From positions 186,001 to 250,000 of the forward strand of contig NZ_CP133019.1 of the NCBI RefSeq assembly GCF_030866805.1: a stretch of DNA of 64,000 nucleotides. Reading direction: 5' to 3'. Below the pieces are notes generated by a model that was given only the letters and a program-made list of their open reading frames with translations, ran no database searches and was not told where the DNA came from. Position numbers and translations under genes: made by a program. Below, piece by piece: positions 19,185-28,752 of this stretch. Within the stretch, counting starts at the first letter, position 1. Each line of letters begins with the position of its first letter. The stretch is from Microbacterium terrisoli. Its GTDB lineage: Bacteria > Actinomycetota > Actinomycetes > Actinomycetales > Microbacteriaceae.

Positions 19185-19260
19185 GTCGGCCGCATCGAGG
19201 CGCAGTCGGCCGCATCGAGGCCCGGTCGCCGCATCGAGGCCCGGTCAGCCGTACCGAGGC
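19185..19260. repeat. four tandem copies of GTCGGCCGCATCGAGGC-like unit
   Basis: Copies begin at 19185, 19205, 19225 and 19244 (period 19-20); the first two are identical and the last two diverged. They fill the space between the convergent hydrolase and glycosyltransferase genes and run to the glycosyltransferase stop codon. Confidence 0.8.
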
Positions 19261-19264
19261 CCGG

Positions 19265-20041
19265 TCAGCGCCGCACCGCGTCCCGCCGGCGCAGGGCCCG
19301 CCGCGCCCGGCGCGCGGCCGCCCCGTCGCCCACGCGTTGCAGCCAGCCGCGCTCGCGCAGGTTGATCGCGACGACGTGGAACGCCCACGCGGCCCGGCGG
19401 CGGAACCCCGCGAAGTCGTCGAACGGGCGCGCCGAGACACCCACGTGCAGCGCCCTGTCGAAGTCGACGCCCGTGCCCAGCACGAAGCTCAGGTCGAGGT
19501 CGTCGTGGACGTGCGGGTCGTCGATGTGGGCGCGTTCTCGCGCATCCGTCCATACCGCCCGTCGCAGCGCGAAGTTCGAGCCGAACAGGGGGCGATGCCC
19601 GATGATCACGCCCATGGAGGCGAAGTATCCGCCGAGGTAGAGGTAGCGGCCGATGAAGCGCCACACCGGTCCGCAGTCGTAGAACCTGCCGGTGCCGGTG
19701 ACGGCGGCCCGGGTCGGGTCCGCGTCGAATCCGCGGACCAGCTGCGCCGTCCAGTCCGCAGCCGGCCGGGAATCGGCATCCAACCGTGCGATGATCTCGC
19801 CGGTGGCCGCATCGAATCCGCGCGCGGTGGCCCGCAGCACGCCGTGCACCGGCTCGTGCACCACCAGAGCGCCGGCTGCCAGGCCCACCGCCGTCGTGTC
19901 GTCGGTCGATCCGTTGTCGACGACGATGATCTCGTCGGGGCGGCGGGTCTGCACGGCCAGATGCTCCAGGCACCGGCGCAGCATCTCGGCATCGTCCAGC
20001 GACGGGATGACGACGGTCACTGCGACGCTCGGGCTGCTCAT
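19265..20041 (-). CDS. family 2 glycosyltransferase
   Basis: The 258-residue enzyme has a GT-A fold. VTVVIPSLDDAEMLRRCLEHL starts it, VDNGSTDDT marks the nucleotide-sugar site at about 41-49, and LDADSRP (near 87) is the DxD metal motif. A downstream HDDLDLSF stretch supplies the acidic catalytic region. One hydrophobic stretch near 128-145 could contact the membrane, but there are no clear transmembrane segments, so it probably acts at the inner face of the membrane. Sugar and acceptor are unknown. The start follows a -10 box by 8 nt and has no ribosome site. The C-terminus is Arg-rich. Confidence 0.88.
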   Translation of the reverse strand: MSSPSVAVTVVIPSLDDAEMLRRCLEHLAVQTRRPDEIIVVDNGSTDDTTAVGLAAGALVVHEPVHGVLRATARGFDAATGEIIARLDADSRPAADWTAQLVRGFDADPTRAAVTGTGRFYDCGPVWRFIGRYLYLGGYFASMGVIIGHRPLFGSNFALRRAVWTDARERAHIDDPHVHDDLDLSFVLGTGVDFDRALHVGVSARPFDDFAGFRRRAAWAFHVVAINLRERGWLQRVGDGAAARRARRALRRRDAVRR

Positions 20042-20049
20042 CGTCGGCC

Positions 20050-20055
20050 AGCCTA
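20050..20055 (-). promoter_or_regulatory. -10 box of the glycosyltransferase gene (leaderless)
   Basis: TAGGCT on the minus strand ends 8 nt before the ATG, with no Shine-Dalgarno between. Confidence 0.55.
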
Positions 20056-20133
20056 GAGCCTGTCATGTGTCGGCGGCGCGGCACGCCGCGGAATAGCCGC
20101 ATGGGGGCACCGGTTGGGCCCACCGGAGGACAC

Positions 20134-22377
20134 ATGGATTACGGGCACCCGCTGCAGTTCGGGGCATTCATCACGCCGGCTGCCGCGCAGCCACAGGCGC
20201 CGGTGGCGCTCGCGCAGGCGGCGGAGTCAGCCGGCCTCGACCTCGTCTCGTTCCAGGACCACCCGTATCAGCCGGCGTTCCTGGACACCTGGACCCTGAT
20301 GTCGTTCGTGGCCGCGCAGACCGAGCGCATCCGCATCGCGCCCAACGTGCTGAACCTGCCGCTGCGGCCGCCGCTGGTGGTCGCGCGGTCCGCGGCGAGC
20401 CTGGATCTGCTCTCGAACGGCCGGTTCGACCTGGCCCTGGGCTCGGGCGCGTTCTGGGACGCGATCGCAGCGATGGGCGGACGCAAACTGACACCCGGCC
20501 AGGCGGTCAGCGCGCTGGAGGAGGCGATCGGTCTCATCCGGCAGGTGTGGGATGCCTCGGCCCGCGGCGGCGTCTTCGCCGACGGCGAGTACTACCAGGC
20601 GCACGGCGCCAAGCGTGGCCCGCGGCCCGCGCACGACGTGCCGATCTGGGTCGGCGCGTACAAGCCGCGCATGCTCGGGATCACCGGCCGTCTCGCCGAT
20701 GGCTGGCTGCCCTCGGAGGGATACCTGAAGCCCGGTGACCTGGCCGCCGCCAACGCACGCATCGACGATGCGGCGGCAAGCGTCGGGCGCGCCCCGGGCG
20801 AGATCCGGCGCCTGCTGAACGTGGGCGGTCCCCGCTCGGACATGAACGGCTGGATCGATCACCTCGTGCAGCTGGCCCTCGACGACGGCATGGGCACGTT
20901 CATCTTCGCCACCGACGACGCGCGAGCACTGCAGGTGTTCGGCCAAGAGGTCGCCCCCGCCGTGCGCGAGCAGGTCGCCCGCGAACGCGCCGCCCGCGGC
21001 ACCGATTCCACTCCGGTCCGCGCCGCAACGGCACTGGCGGCCCGCCGCGACGGCATCGACTATGACCACGTGCCGGCCGGTCTGACCGCGATCGAACCGG
21101 GCGACTTCGACTACGCCGATGTGCAGTCCACCTACCTGCGCGGCGGCAGCCCGGGCATCATCCTGCAGCCCGACTCGCCCGAGCAGGTGGCCGAAGCGGT
21201 CGCCTTCGCGCGCCGCCAGGGCGCAGTGCCGCTCTCGGTGCGCAGCGGCGGGCACGGCGTCTCGGGCAGGTCGACCAACGACGGCGGCGTCGTGATCGAC
21301 CTGCGCCGCATGGACGACATCGAGGTGCTCGACGCCGAGAGGCGCCTGGTGCGCATCGGACCCGGTGCGCGCTGGATGACGGTGGCGGCGGTGCTCGGCG
21401 AGCACGGCTGGGCGCTGAGCTCGGGCGACTACGGCGGCGTCGGGGTCGGAGGTCTCGCCACCGCCGGCGGCGTCGGCTGGCTCGCGCGCGAGCACGGGCT
21501 GACCATCGACCGCCTGCGCGCGGCCGAGCTGGTGCTGGCCGACGGCACCATCACACGCGTGGATGCCGTATCCGACCCCGACCTGTTCTGGGCAGTGCGC
21601 GGGGCCGGCGCGAACGTCGGGATCGTCACGGCGTTCGAGTTCGAGGTCGACGAGGTCGGACCGCTCGGCTTCGCCCAGCTCGTGTTCGACGCGAGCGACA
21701 CCGCGCGGTTCCTGCAGGACTGGGGCCGGCTGGTGCAGGAGGCCCCGCGCGAACTGACCAGCTTCCTGATCCTGGGCGCACGTCGCCCGGGTCAGCCCCA
21801 GCTCGCACACGTGATGGCGGTGATCGACCGGAGCGACCCCGACGACGTCATCGCCGTGCTGCAGCCGTTCGCCCAGCTGGGGCCGCTGGTCGACCAGCGC
21901 GTGGAGCTGACCACGTATGCGCAGATCATGGCCAACGCCGACATCGGACCGCAGCACGGTGCGGGTGAGCCGTTGGCGCGTTCGGCGCTGCTGGATGAGA
22001 TCACGCCCGAAGCGGCCGAAGCGGCCGCGCGCATGCTCGACGCGGGCGAGACGTACTTCTTCCAGGTGCGGTCGGTGGGCGGTGCCGTCGCCGACGTGCC
22101 CGACGACGCGACGGCCTATGCGCATCGGGCAGCGGCCTTCTCCGTGGTCGCGTTCGGCGCGCACCCGGAGCGCTTCGACGGGGTGTGGGACGAGCTGGCC
22201 GCGCATTCGCGGGGACTGTATCTGAGCTTCGACAGCTCGCAGCGCCCGGAGCGCATCGATGAGGCGTTCCCGCCGGCCACCCTCGCGCGACTGCAACGGG
22301 TGAAGGCACGTGTGGACCCCGATCGCGTGTTCCGGGACAACTTCGCGATCCCGCCCGAAGAAGGCGTCACCGGCTGA
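20134..22377 (+). CDS. fusion of luciferase-like monooxygenase and FAD-linked oxidase
   Basis: The 747-residue protein joins two flavin domains. Residues about 1-285 are a luciferase-like (LLM, F420- or FMN-dependent) TIM barrel, with SFQDHPYQPAF, GSGAFWDAIAAMGG, VPIWVGAYKPRML and GRLADGWLPS. Residues about 305-747 are a vanillyl-alcohol-oxidase/BBE-type oxidase: RSGGHGVSG offers the histidine for covalent FAD, followed by GGVGVGGLATAGGVGWLAREHG and a C-terminal BBE-like end (DPDRVFRDNFAIPP). The Cys used for bicovalent FAD in berberine-bridge enzymes appears absent (SSGDYGG instead). ATG 20134 with CGGAGG upstream is preferred over the ATG at 20101. The fusion suggests that one flavin domain passes a product or electrons to the other. 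The substrate is unknown. Confidence 0.85.
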   Translation: MDYGHPLQFGAFITPAAAQPQAPVALAQAAESAGLDLVSFQDHPYQPAFLDTWTLMSFVAAQTERIRIAPNVLNLPLRPPLVVARSAASLDLLSNGRFDLALGSGAFWDAIAAMGGRKLTPGQAVSALEEAIGLIRQVWDASARGGVFADGEYYQAHGAKRGPRPAHDVPIWVGAYKPRMLGITGRLADGWLPSEGYLKPGDLAAANARIDDAAASVGRAPGEIRRLLNVGGPRSDMNGWIDHLVQLALDDGMGTFIFATDDARALQVFGQEVAPAVREQVARERAARGTDSTPVRAATALAARRDGIDYDHVPAGLTAIEPGDFDYADVQSTYLRGGSPGIILQPDSPEQVAEAVAFARRQGAVPLSVRSGGHGVSGRSTNDGGVVIDLRRMDDIEVLDAERRLVRIGPGARWMTVAAVLGEHGWALSSGDYGGVGVGGLATAGGVGWLAREHGLTIDRLRAAELVLADGTITRVDAVSDPDLFWAVRGAGANVGIVTAFEFEVDEVGPLGFAQLVFDASDTARFLQDWGRLVQEAPRELTSFLILGARRPGQPQLAHVMAVIDRSDPDDVIAVLQPFAQLGPLVDQRVELTTYAQIMANADIGPQHGAGEPLARSALLDEITPEAAEAAARMLDAGETYFFQVRSVGGAVADVPDDATAYAHRAAAFSVVAFGAHPERFDGVWDELAAHSRGLYLSFDSSQRPERIDEAFPPATLARLQRVKARVDPDRVFRDNFAIPPEEGVTG

Positions 22378-22384
22378 GGCGTGC

Positions 22385-22416
22385 ACGGGCGATGGGGAAA
22401 GGTCCCCATCGCCCGT
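22385..22416. promoter_or_regulatory. 14-bp inverted repeat before the first giant gene
   Basis: ACGGGCGATGGGGA, loop AAGG and its exact complement form a strong hairpin just after the preceding stop codon, so it may terminate that transcript. Its core (ATGGGGA-N4-TCCCCAT) recurs upstream of the second giant gene at the same distance from the -10 box. That points to an operator or activator site overlapping the -35 region. Confidence 0.7.
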
Positions 22417-22431
22417 CCCGCGGACCTCCCC

Positions 22432-22437
22432 TAAGGT
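22432..22437 (+). promoter_or_regulatory. -10 box of the first giant gene
   Basis: TAAGGT lies 22 nt after the core palindrome and about 88 nt before the ATG. The second giant gene has TAGGGT at the matching place. Confidence 0.5.
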
Positions 22438-22524
22438 TCAAAGGGCAAGCCGCCACGCCGGGCCACCGGGCCGGTGCCGTTCGGGTCGGCGGCGAGCTGT
22501 GTCACGGGGGGAGTCTCTGTTCGT

Positions 22525-25500
22525 ATGGGTGTCTTTGCGCGGCTGCGCGCGCGACCGCGCACGATCGCCGCGGCCGGAGCCGTCACGGTGGCCGCCGTGG
22601 TCGTCACGACGTTGGCGGTCGTCTACCAGGGCAACCCGACGACACAGGTCGACCTGAACGACGGCAGCGTGTGGGTGACCAAGCAGTCGGCGCTGATGGT
22701 GGGCCACTTCAACGATCAATCGCGGGTGCTGGACGGCGGGCTTCGCACCGCCACCGACGACTATGACATCCTGCAGTCCGGCCAGACCGTGCTCATGCAC
22801 GACGTGGCAGGGCATTCGGTCTCGACGGTGGACCCGTCGACGGTGGCCCTCAGCGGTTCGGCGAAGATCGCCGCCGGGGCGCAGGTGGCGCTCGGGGGTG
22901 AGACCGTCGCCATCCTCGACCCTGCGAAGGGTGCGCTGTGGGTGATGCCGGCGGCTGCGGTTGCCGCATTCACGCCGGGTGGAATGAAGCCTCAGGCCTC
23001 GCTCGGGGCCGGGGCGGCGGTCACCGTCGGCACCGACGGCACGGTCTATGGCGTGTCCGCGTCGTCGCAGACGCTGGTGACCGTTCCCGTGGACGCGCAG
23101 GGCGCGCCGCTGAGCGTGCAGCGCCAGAAGCTGGACGGACTGGGTGAGAGCGCCGAGGTGTCGGTGACGGCGGTGGGCACCGTACCGGTGGTGCTGGATG
23201 CCGCGTCCGGCGTCGTGCTGTCGGACGCGGGTCTGCGCGGCAAGGTCTCGGGCACCGACGCCGTGCTGCAGCAGCCGTCGCAGGCCGAAGACGCCGTTGC
23301 GATCGCCACCGCATCGGGCCTGGTGCGCGTGCCGTTGGACGGGTCGGCGCCGGCGGTGCGGGATGCCGGGGGCACGGGGATTCCTGCAGCCCCGGTGCGA
23401 TTGAACGGCTGCACGTACGGCGCGTGGGCCGGCTCGGGCCGATTCGTGCGCGACTGCGCCGCCGAGACAGACGATCTGGCACGGGCGATTCCGGCACTGC
23501 CGGCGAACGCGCAGCTGCAGTTCCGGCAGAACCGCGATGTCGTCGTGCTCAACGACATCATCGGCGGCAGTGCGTGGCTGGCCAGTGACGCGCTGGATCA
23601 GGTGGACAACTGGGATGATCTGACACCGCCCAAGGGCGAGACCGAAGACAACCAGGAGCAGGTGACGCAGGACACCGTGCAGTCCACGCTGCCGAAGCGG
23701 TCGAAGAAGAACACGTCTCCGATCGCCAACCCTGACGGCTACGGCGTGCGTCCGGGGCGCACGACCGTGCTGCCGGTGCTCGAGAACGACACCGACGCCG
23801 ATGGTGACGTGCTGACGGTCACCGTGCCCGAGGACGGTCCGCGTCTGGGCGAGCTGCAGGCGATCGACAGGGGGTCGGGGCTGCAGCTGAGCGTGCCCGC
23901 CGATGCGGCCGGCTCTGACGGATTCACCTACAAGGTCGACGACGGGCGCAGGGGAACGGACACCGCGCGGGTACGCCTGTCGGTGCATCCGTGGTCGCAG
24001 AACGAAGCGCCGCGGCAGTCGCGGGTGACGTCGCTGACGATGGAAGCCGGCGGCGTGCTCACCTACAACGTGCTGCCCGACTGGCGCGACCCCGACGGCG
24101 ACAACGTGTATCTGAAGAGCGCCGAGGCGGCGCCTGGGGACGAGGTTCAGGCCACCAACGACGGGCGCATCACGTACCGTGCGCTCTCGGGCACCCTCGG
24201 CACGAAAGAGGTCAAGGTCCACGTCTCGGACGGTGAGAAGGTCGCCGACGGGACGATCCGGCTGACCGTGCGCCCCCGAGGCTCCACGAAACCGGTCGCC
24301 ACGGCCGACCACGTGCTCGCGCGTGCCGGCCGCTCGGTCACCGTCTCGCCGCTGGTCAACGACTACAGCGCGGGCTCCCAGGAGCTGCGCCTGACCCGCG
24401 TCGAGGATGTCGCCGGCGCTGAGATCTCGCGCGACTTCCAGAACAAGACCTTCTCGTTCCGCGCCGAGGCCACCGGGACGTACTACGTGCAGTACCTGAT
24501 CGCCGCGGGCACCGCGACCGCGGACGGCGTTGTGCGTGTGGACGTCATGCCCGATCGCGACGGCGATGCGCCGCCGGTCGCCGTGCAGGACACGGCACTG
24601 CTGCCCACGGGCGGCGACGCCCTTGTGAACGTGCTGGCCAACGACTCCGATCCGGCGGGCGGCATCCTGGTCGTCCAATCGGTTTCGGTGCCCGAGAGCG
24701 CGGGCATCTCGGTCGCCGTGCTCGGACACGAGACCCTGCGGGTCATCGACCGCGGCACGCTGGCCGAGCAGGTGACGATCGGCTACACGATCTCCAACGG
24801 CACACGCAGCGCGGTCGGTCAGGTCGTGGTCATCCCCGTGCCGGCGCCCTCGACCCTGCGCCCGCCGGCAGCCCGCGACGACACGGCGGTCGTGCGCGCG
24901 GGGGATGTCGTGACCATTCCCGTGCTCGAGAACGACATCGATCCGAACGGCGGCACGCTGCACGTCGCCCCAGACCTCGTGCCGCCGCTGGTCGAGGCGA
25001 AGGACGGCATGGCCTTCGTCTCGCAGAACACCGTGCGCTTCAAAGCCGGTGGCAACGCCGGCACGGTGCACCTGACATACGAAGCGGTCGATGCGACCGG
25101 GCAGAAGGATGCCGGGTACGTCACGATCCAGGTGCTGCCGGTCAGCGAGAAGACCAACCAGGCGCCCCGGCCGACCGATCGCACCGCCCGTGTGCTGTCG
25201 GGTTCGAAGGTGCGCGTGTCGGTGCCGCTGGACGGCATCGACCCGGACGGCGATTCCGTGCAGCTGGTGGGTCTGGCCTCCGCACCCGCGAAGGGACGGG
25301 TGGTTGCCACCGGCGCCGACTACGTCGACTACCAGGCCGACGGCGCGCTCGTGGGCGCCGACTCGTTCACCTACCGCGTGCGCGACCGTCTCGGCGCCGA
25401 GGCGACGGCCACTGTCCGCATCGGCATCGCCCCGGCCTCATCGGCGAACCAGGCGCCGTACGCGGTCAAGGACGCGATGGCGATGCGGCCGGGGCGAACC

Positions 25501-28500
25501 GTCTCCGTGCCGGCGCTGACCAACGACTCCGACCCGGACGGCGACCCGATCGGACTGGTCGCCGGAGGGCTGACGCTCTCGGACGCGCCCGGCCTGTCGG
25601 CGAAGGTGTCCGGCGATCGAGTCGAGGTGACAGCACCCGACCGGCCGACCGACACGTCGCTGCAGTACACGATCCAGGACGCGCGCGGGGCGCAGGCGAT
25701 CGGCGTGCTGCAGATCACGGTGAAAGACGACGTGCCGCTGCTGCGCCCGATCGCGCGTGATGATCGCGTGCAGCCCACCGACATCGAGGACGGCCAGGTC
25801 GACCTGGACGTGCTCGCCAACGACGAGGACCCCGACGCAACGATCGCCGCGCTCACCCTCGCCGTCGTCGGTGGCCGGGCGAGGGTCGTCGGCGACCGTG
25901 TGCACATCGCGGTGACCGACCGCGCCCAGCTGATCGCCTACACGATCACCGATCAGGATGCGCAGACGGCGACAGCGTTCGTGTGGGTCCCCGCGCTGGC
26001 ATCCGTCCCGCCGACGCTCGTGTCGACGACGGGCGTCACCGTGGGCAGCGGGCAGCGCGTCGAACTGCCGCTGGATGAGTATGTGCAGGTGGCCGGCGGA
26101 GGTGACGTCGTCATTACCGAGGCAGGCCGGGTCGCCGCCGTGCACGGCAACGGCGACCCGCTGGTCAAAGACCAGCGCACGCTGGTCTACACATCGGCGA
26201 AGGACTACTTCGGACCCGACGCGATCACGTTCGAGGTCACCGACGGCACCGGCCCCGACGATCCCCGTGGCACCAAGGCCACGCTCGTGCTGCCGATCAC
26301 AGTGACCCCGCCCGCCAACCAGCCTCCGACGTTCACGAACGGGCAGCTGCGCGTCGCGCCCGGCGAAGCAGCGTCCTCCATCGACCTGCGGGCGCTGACG
26401 GCCGACCCCGACGAGGGCGACCTCGCGCGTGTCACGTACAGCCTGACCGGTGACGCACCGCGCGGCCTGTCCGCCCGTGTGCAGGGCCAGCGGCTCGAGG
26501 TCTCGGCCGATGCGTCGACGCCGAAGGGCACCGCTGTCGCGCTCGGTCTGCAGATCACCGACGGCGAGACGGCACCGGTCGCCGGTGCGGTCACCGTGAC
26601 CGTGATCGCGTCTGCCCGGCCACCGGCCACCGCCAACGACGACGTCGTCCCCATCGCGCACCAGGGGGAGTCGGTGCGCGTGGACGTGCTGGCGAACGAC
26701 GTCAATCCGTTCGCGAAGGACGGCAAGCCGCTGTCGATCACCGGTGCGGTGGTCGAGACCGGCCAGGGCGGGGCCGAGGTCGCCGGTGATCACGTGCAGG
26801 TGGCGCCCGACGAGGCTTTCGTGGGGCGCATGGTCGTGCGCTACACCGTGCAGGATGCCACGGCCGACCCCGATCGTCGGGTCGACGGGCGCATCATCCT
26901 GACCGTTCAGGGGGTGCCCGGCACACCGGGGCGGCCCACGGTCTCCAGCGTGCAGGATCGCACCGTCGTGCTCAGCTGGACGCCTCCGGTCGACAACGGC
27001 GCACCCATCACGGCCTACACCGTCGGTGCCGTCGGCGGCGGCTACAGCAGGACGTGCGAGGCCACCACGTGCACGCTGGACGGCTTGACCAACAACGTCG
27101 AGTACACCTTCACGGTCACGGCCACCAATGCGGTGGGCGACTCGCCCGCCTCCGCGCCGTCCGAGCCCGCGCGCCCCGACGCGCGGCCCGACACCCCCGA
27201 ACCGCCGACCCTGGCCTACGCAGACCGCAGCCTGCAGGTGTCGTGGAAGACGCCGCCGACCCCCGGCTCACCCGTGGAGTCGTTCACCCTGGAGATCTCG
27301 CCCGCCCCGCCCTCGGGCATCGCCACGAAGTCGAAGGTGGTCGGCAACGAGCTGACGTGGGACGGCTTGGAGAACGGCGTCGCCTACCAAGTGCGCGTGC
27401 AGGCGCTGAACCGTGCACCCGAGCCGTCGAGCTGGAGCGCGTGGTCGGCCACCCAGATCCCGGCCCGCGCGCCCGAGGCGCCCGCCCGTCCCAGCACCTC
27501 GATGCTGGACCCGGTGGGTTCGCAGGCGCAGATGCAGGTGTCGTGGACGGCGCCTGCCGACAACGGGGATGCCGTCTCGGGGTACGAGCTCGCCGTGATG
27601 CGGGGCTCGTCGACGCTGCGGACCCTGGCGCCGGCGGCCGGGGCGACCTCGCAGGCGGTGGTCGTGGACACCTCGACCACGGACTACACGTACAGGTTGC
27701 GCGCCCGCAACAAGGCGGGCTGGGGCGCGTGGAGTCCGGTCTCGGCCGCGCGTCGCGGTGTCATCGCTCCGGGCGCTCCGGGCACGCCGTCGGTGAAGGA
27801 AGGCGATCGCTCCCTGGCGGTGTCGTTCGCAGCCGCCGAGGGCAACGGTGCGACCAGCGGTGAGATCCGCTACCAGTACTCCGTCAACAACCAGGCCTGG
27901 TCGGGCAGCTGGACCGGCACGAGCGGCACCATCTCCGGGCTCGTCAACGGCACCGGGTACACGGTGCGGGTGCGTGCGGTCTCGACCGTCGACGGCACTG
28001 CCTACCCGGGGACGGCCTCGCCGGCGTCGGCGACCAAGACCCCGTACGGGACGCCCGGCACCGCCGGTGCCAGGGCCTCGGCCAGCGGCACGAGCATCAC
28101 CTACTCGTGGAGCCCGCCGGCACCCAACGGCCGGTCGATCACGGGTGTGCTGGTCAAGATCGACGGCGGCAGCTGGGTGATGAAGCCGCCGTCCGGCAGC
28201 ACGTCGGGCTCGTACGGCTACAGCCAGACGCACACGATCGCGGCCAAGGCGGTCGACTCCCTGGGCAACGAGGGTCCGCAGGCGACGGCCTCGGCCACCA
28301 CGATGGCCAAGCCGAAACCGCACGTGTGGGCGGAGAAGGGCGTGCGGCATGACGTCACCGGCTGCACGGCGAGCAACTGCTACAACGCGATCCTGCACTG
28401 GGAGAACTGGGACGGTCCATCCAACCCGACCGTGTGGTGCGCTGCCGACGGTGTGTCGTCCAAGTGGAGCGGCCACAAGGTGAACATGGGTTCGGCGTCG

Positions 28501-28605
28501 GGCACCTGGCAGTCGCAGTGCGCGTACGGGGGCGGGGCGGGCGGCCACCAGCGGTTCTGGTTCGTGATCGACGGGTGGGGCAACTCGGACCCGGTCTCGT
28601 GGTGA
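22525..28605 (+). CDS. giant membrane-anchored surface protein with tandem-95/cadherin-like and FN3 repeats (copy 1)
   Basis: The 2,026-residue protein starts with basic residues and one transmembrane helix (about 14-35), giving a cytoplasmic N-terminus and a long outer part. Residues about 45-395 form a beta-rich head (DLNDGSVWVTKQSALMVGHF). About 11 repeats of some 97 residues follow to about 1,460, marked by VLxNDxDxDGDxL, the calcium-binding-like signature of tandem-95/cadherin domains. Five fibronectin III domains (about 1,462-1,929) precede a unique Cys-bearing C-terminal domain ending GWGNSDPVSW. There is no LPXTG motif. The start at 22525 matches the layout of the paralogue. It is placed next to the MoxR/DUF58/kinase genes. 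The likely role is adhesion, envelope spacing or sensing; this is inferred from architecture and context only. Confidence 0.88.
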   Translation: MGVFARLRARPRTIAAAGAVTVAAVVVTTLAVVYQGNPTTQVDLNDGSVWVTKQSALMVGHFNDQSRVLDGGLRTATDDYDILQSGQTVLMHDVAGHSVSTVDPSTVALSGSAKIAAGAQVALGGETVAILDPAKGALWVMPAAAVAAFTPGGMKPQASLGAGAAVTVGTDGTVYGVSASSQTLVTVPVDAQGAPLSVQRQKLDGLGESAEVSVTAVGTVPVVLDAASGVVLSDAGLRGKVSGTDAVLQQPSQAEDAVAIATASGLVRVPLDGSAPAVRDAGGTGIPAAPVRLNGCTYGAWAGSGRFVRDCAAETDDLARAIPALPANAQLQFRQNRDVVVLNDIIGGSAWLASDALDQVDNWDDLTPPKGETEDNQEQVTQDTVQSTLPKRSKKNTSPIANPDGYGVRPGRTTVLPVLENDTDADGDVLTVTVPEDGPRLGELQAIDRGSGLQLSVPADAAGSDGFTYKVDDGRRGTDTARVRLSVHPWSQNEAPRQSRVTSLTMEAGGVLTYNVLPDWRDPDGDNVYLKSAEAAPGDEVQATNDGRITYRALSGTLGTKEVKVHVSDGEKVADGTIRLTVRPRGSTKPVATADHVLARAGRSVTVSPLVNDYSAGSQELRLTRVEDVAGAEISRDFQNKTFSFRAEATGTYYVQYLIAAGTATADGVVRVDVMPDRDGDAPPVAVQDTALLPTGGDALVNVLANDSDPAGGILVVQSVSVPESAGISVAVLGHETLRVIDRGTLAEQVTIGYTISNGTRSAVGQVVVIPVPAPSTLRPPAARDDTAVVRAGDVVTIPVLENDIDPNGGTLHVAPDLVPPLVEAKDGMAFVSQNTVRFKAGGNAGTVHLTYEAVDATGQKDAGYVTIQVLPVSEKTNQAPRPTDRTARVLSGSKVRVSVPLDGIDPDGDSVQLVGLASAPAKGRVVATGADYVDYQADGALVGADSFTYRVRDRLGAEATATVRIGIAPASSANQAPYAVKDAMAMRPGRTVSVPALTNDSDPDGDPIGLVAGGLTLSDAPGLSAKVSGDRVEVTAPDRPTDTSLQYTIQDARGAQAIGVLQITVKDDVPLLRPIARDDRVQPTDIEDGQVDLDVLANDEDPDATIAALTLAVVGGRARVVGDRVHIAVTDRAQLIAYTITDQDAQTATAFVWVPALASVPPTLVSTTGVTVGSGQRVELPLDEYVQVAGGGDVVITEAGRVAAVHGNGDPLVKDQRTLVYTSAKDYFGPDAITFEVTDGTGPDDPRGTKATLVLPITVTPPANQPPTFTNGQLRVAPGEAASSIDLRALTADPDEGDLARVTYSLTGDAPRGLSARVQGQRLEVSADASTPKGTAVALGLQITDGETAPVAGAVTVTVIASARPPATANDDVVPIAHQGESVRVDVLANDVNPFAKDGKPLSITGAVVETGQGGAEVAGDHVQVAPDEAFVGRMVVRYTVQDATADPDRRVDGRIILTVQGVPGTPGRPTVSSVQDRTVVLSWTPPVDNGAPITAYTVGAVGGGYSRTCEATTCTLDGLTNNVEYTFTVTATNAVGDSPASAPSEPARPDARPDTPEPPTLAYADRSLQVSWKTPPTPGSPVESFTLEISPAPPSGIATKSKVVGNELTWDGLENGVAYQVRVQALNRAPEPSSWSAWSATQIPARAPEAPARPSTSMLDPVGSQAQMQVSWTAPADNGDAVSGYELAVMRGSSTLRTLAPAAGATSQAVVVDTSTTDYTYRLRARNKAGWGAWSPVSAARRGVIAPGAPGTPSVKEGDRSLAVSFAAAEGNGATSGEIRYQYSVNNQAWSGSWTGTSGTISGLVNGTGYTVRVRAVSTVDGTAYPGTASPASATKTPYGTPGTAGARASASGTSITYSWSPPAPNGRSITGVLVKIDGGSWVMKPPSGSTSGSYGYSQTHTIAAKAVDSLGNEGPQATASATTMAKPKPHVWAEKGVRHDVTGCTASNCYNAILHWENWDGPSNPTVWCAADGVSSKWSGHKVNMGSASGTWQSQCAYGGGAGGHQRFWFVIDGWGNSDPVSW

Positions 28606-28625
28606 CGGTCTCGGCAGGCCTCGAC

Positions 28626-28643
28626 ATGGGGAAAGGTCCCCAT
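28626..28643. promoter_or_regulatory. palindrome before the second giant gene
   Basis: ATGGGGA, AAGG, TCCCCAT repeats the core of the element upstream of the first giant gene, including the loop and the following CGCCC. Here only the 7-bp core is palindromic, which argues that the core, not a terminator stem, is what has been conserved. Confidence 0.7.
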
Positions 28644-28665
28644 CGCCCTTCTCGGCAACCTCCTT

Positions 28666-28671
28666 TAGGGT
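28666..28671 (+). promoter_or_regulatory. -10 box of the second giant gene / surface-system operon
   Basis: TAGGGT lies 22 nt after the palindrome, exactly the spacing found upstream of the first giant gene. The predicted transcript could run through the MoxR-to-FHA genes because no terminator is visible before 45.4 kb. Confidence 0.5.
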
Positions 28672-28752
28672 GCTAGAGGCGGGTTGCCCACCGGCATGCT
28701 CCCTTATCCCCCTGGTCACGTCCTTTTCCGTCCCTGAAGGGTCCCTGCTCGT

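Noticed and set aside
16387..19260. Tandem repeats at 16.4 and 19.2 kb as a CRISPR array
   Set aside because: Units are 15-20 bases without unique spacers, and no cas genes are near.
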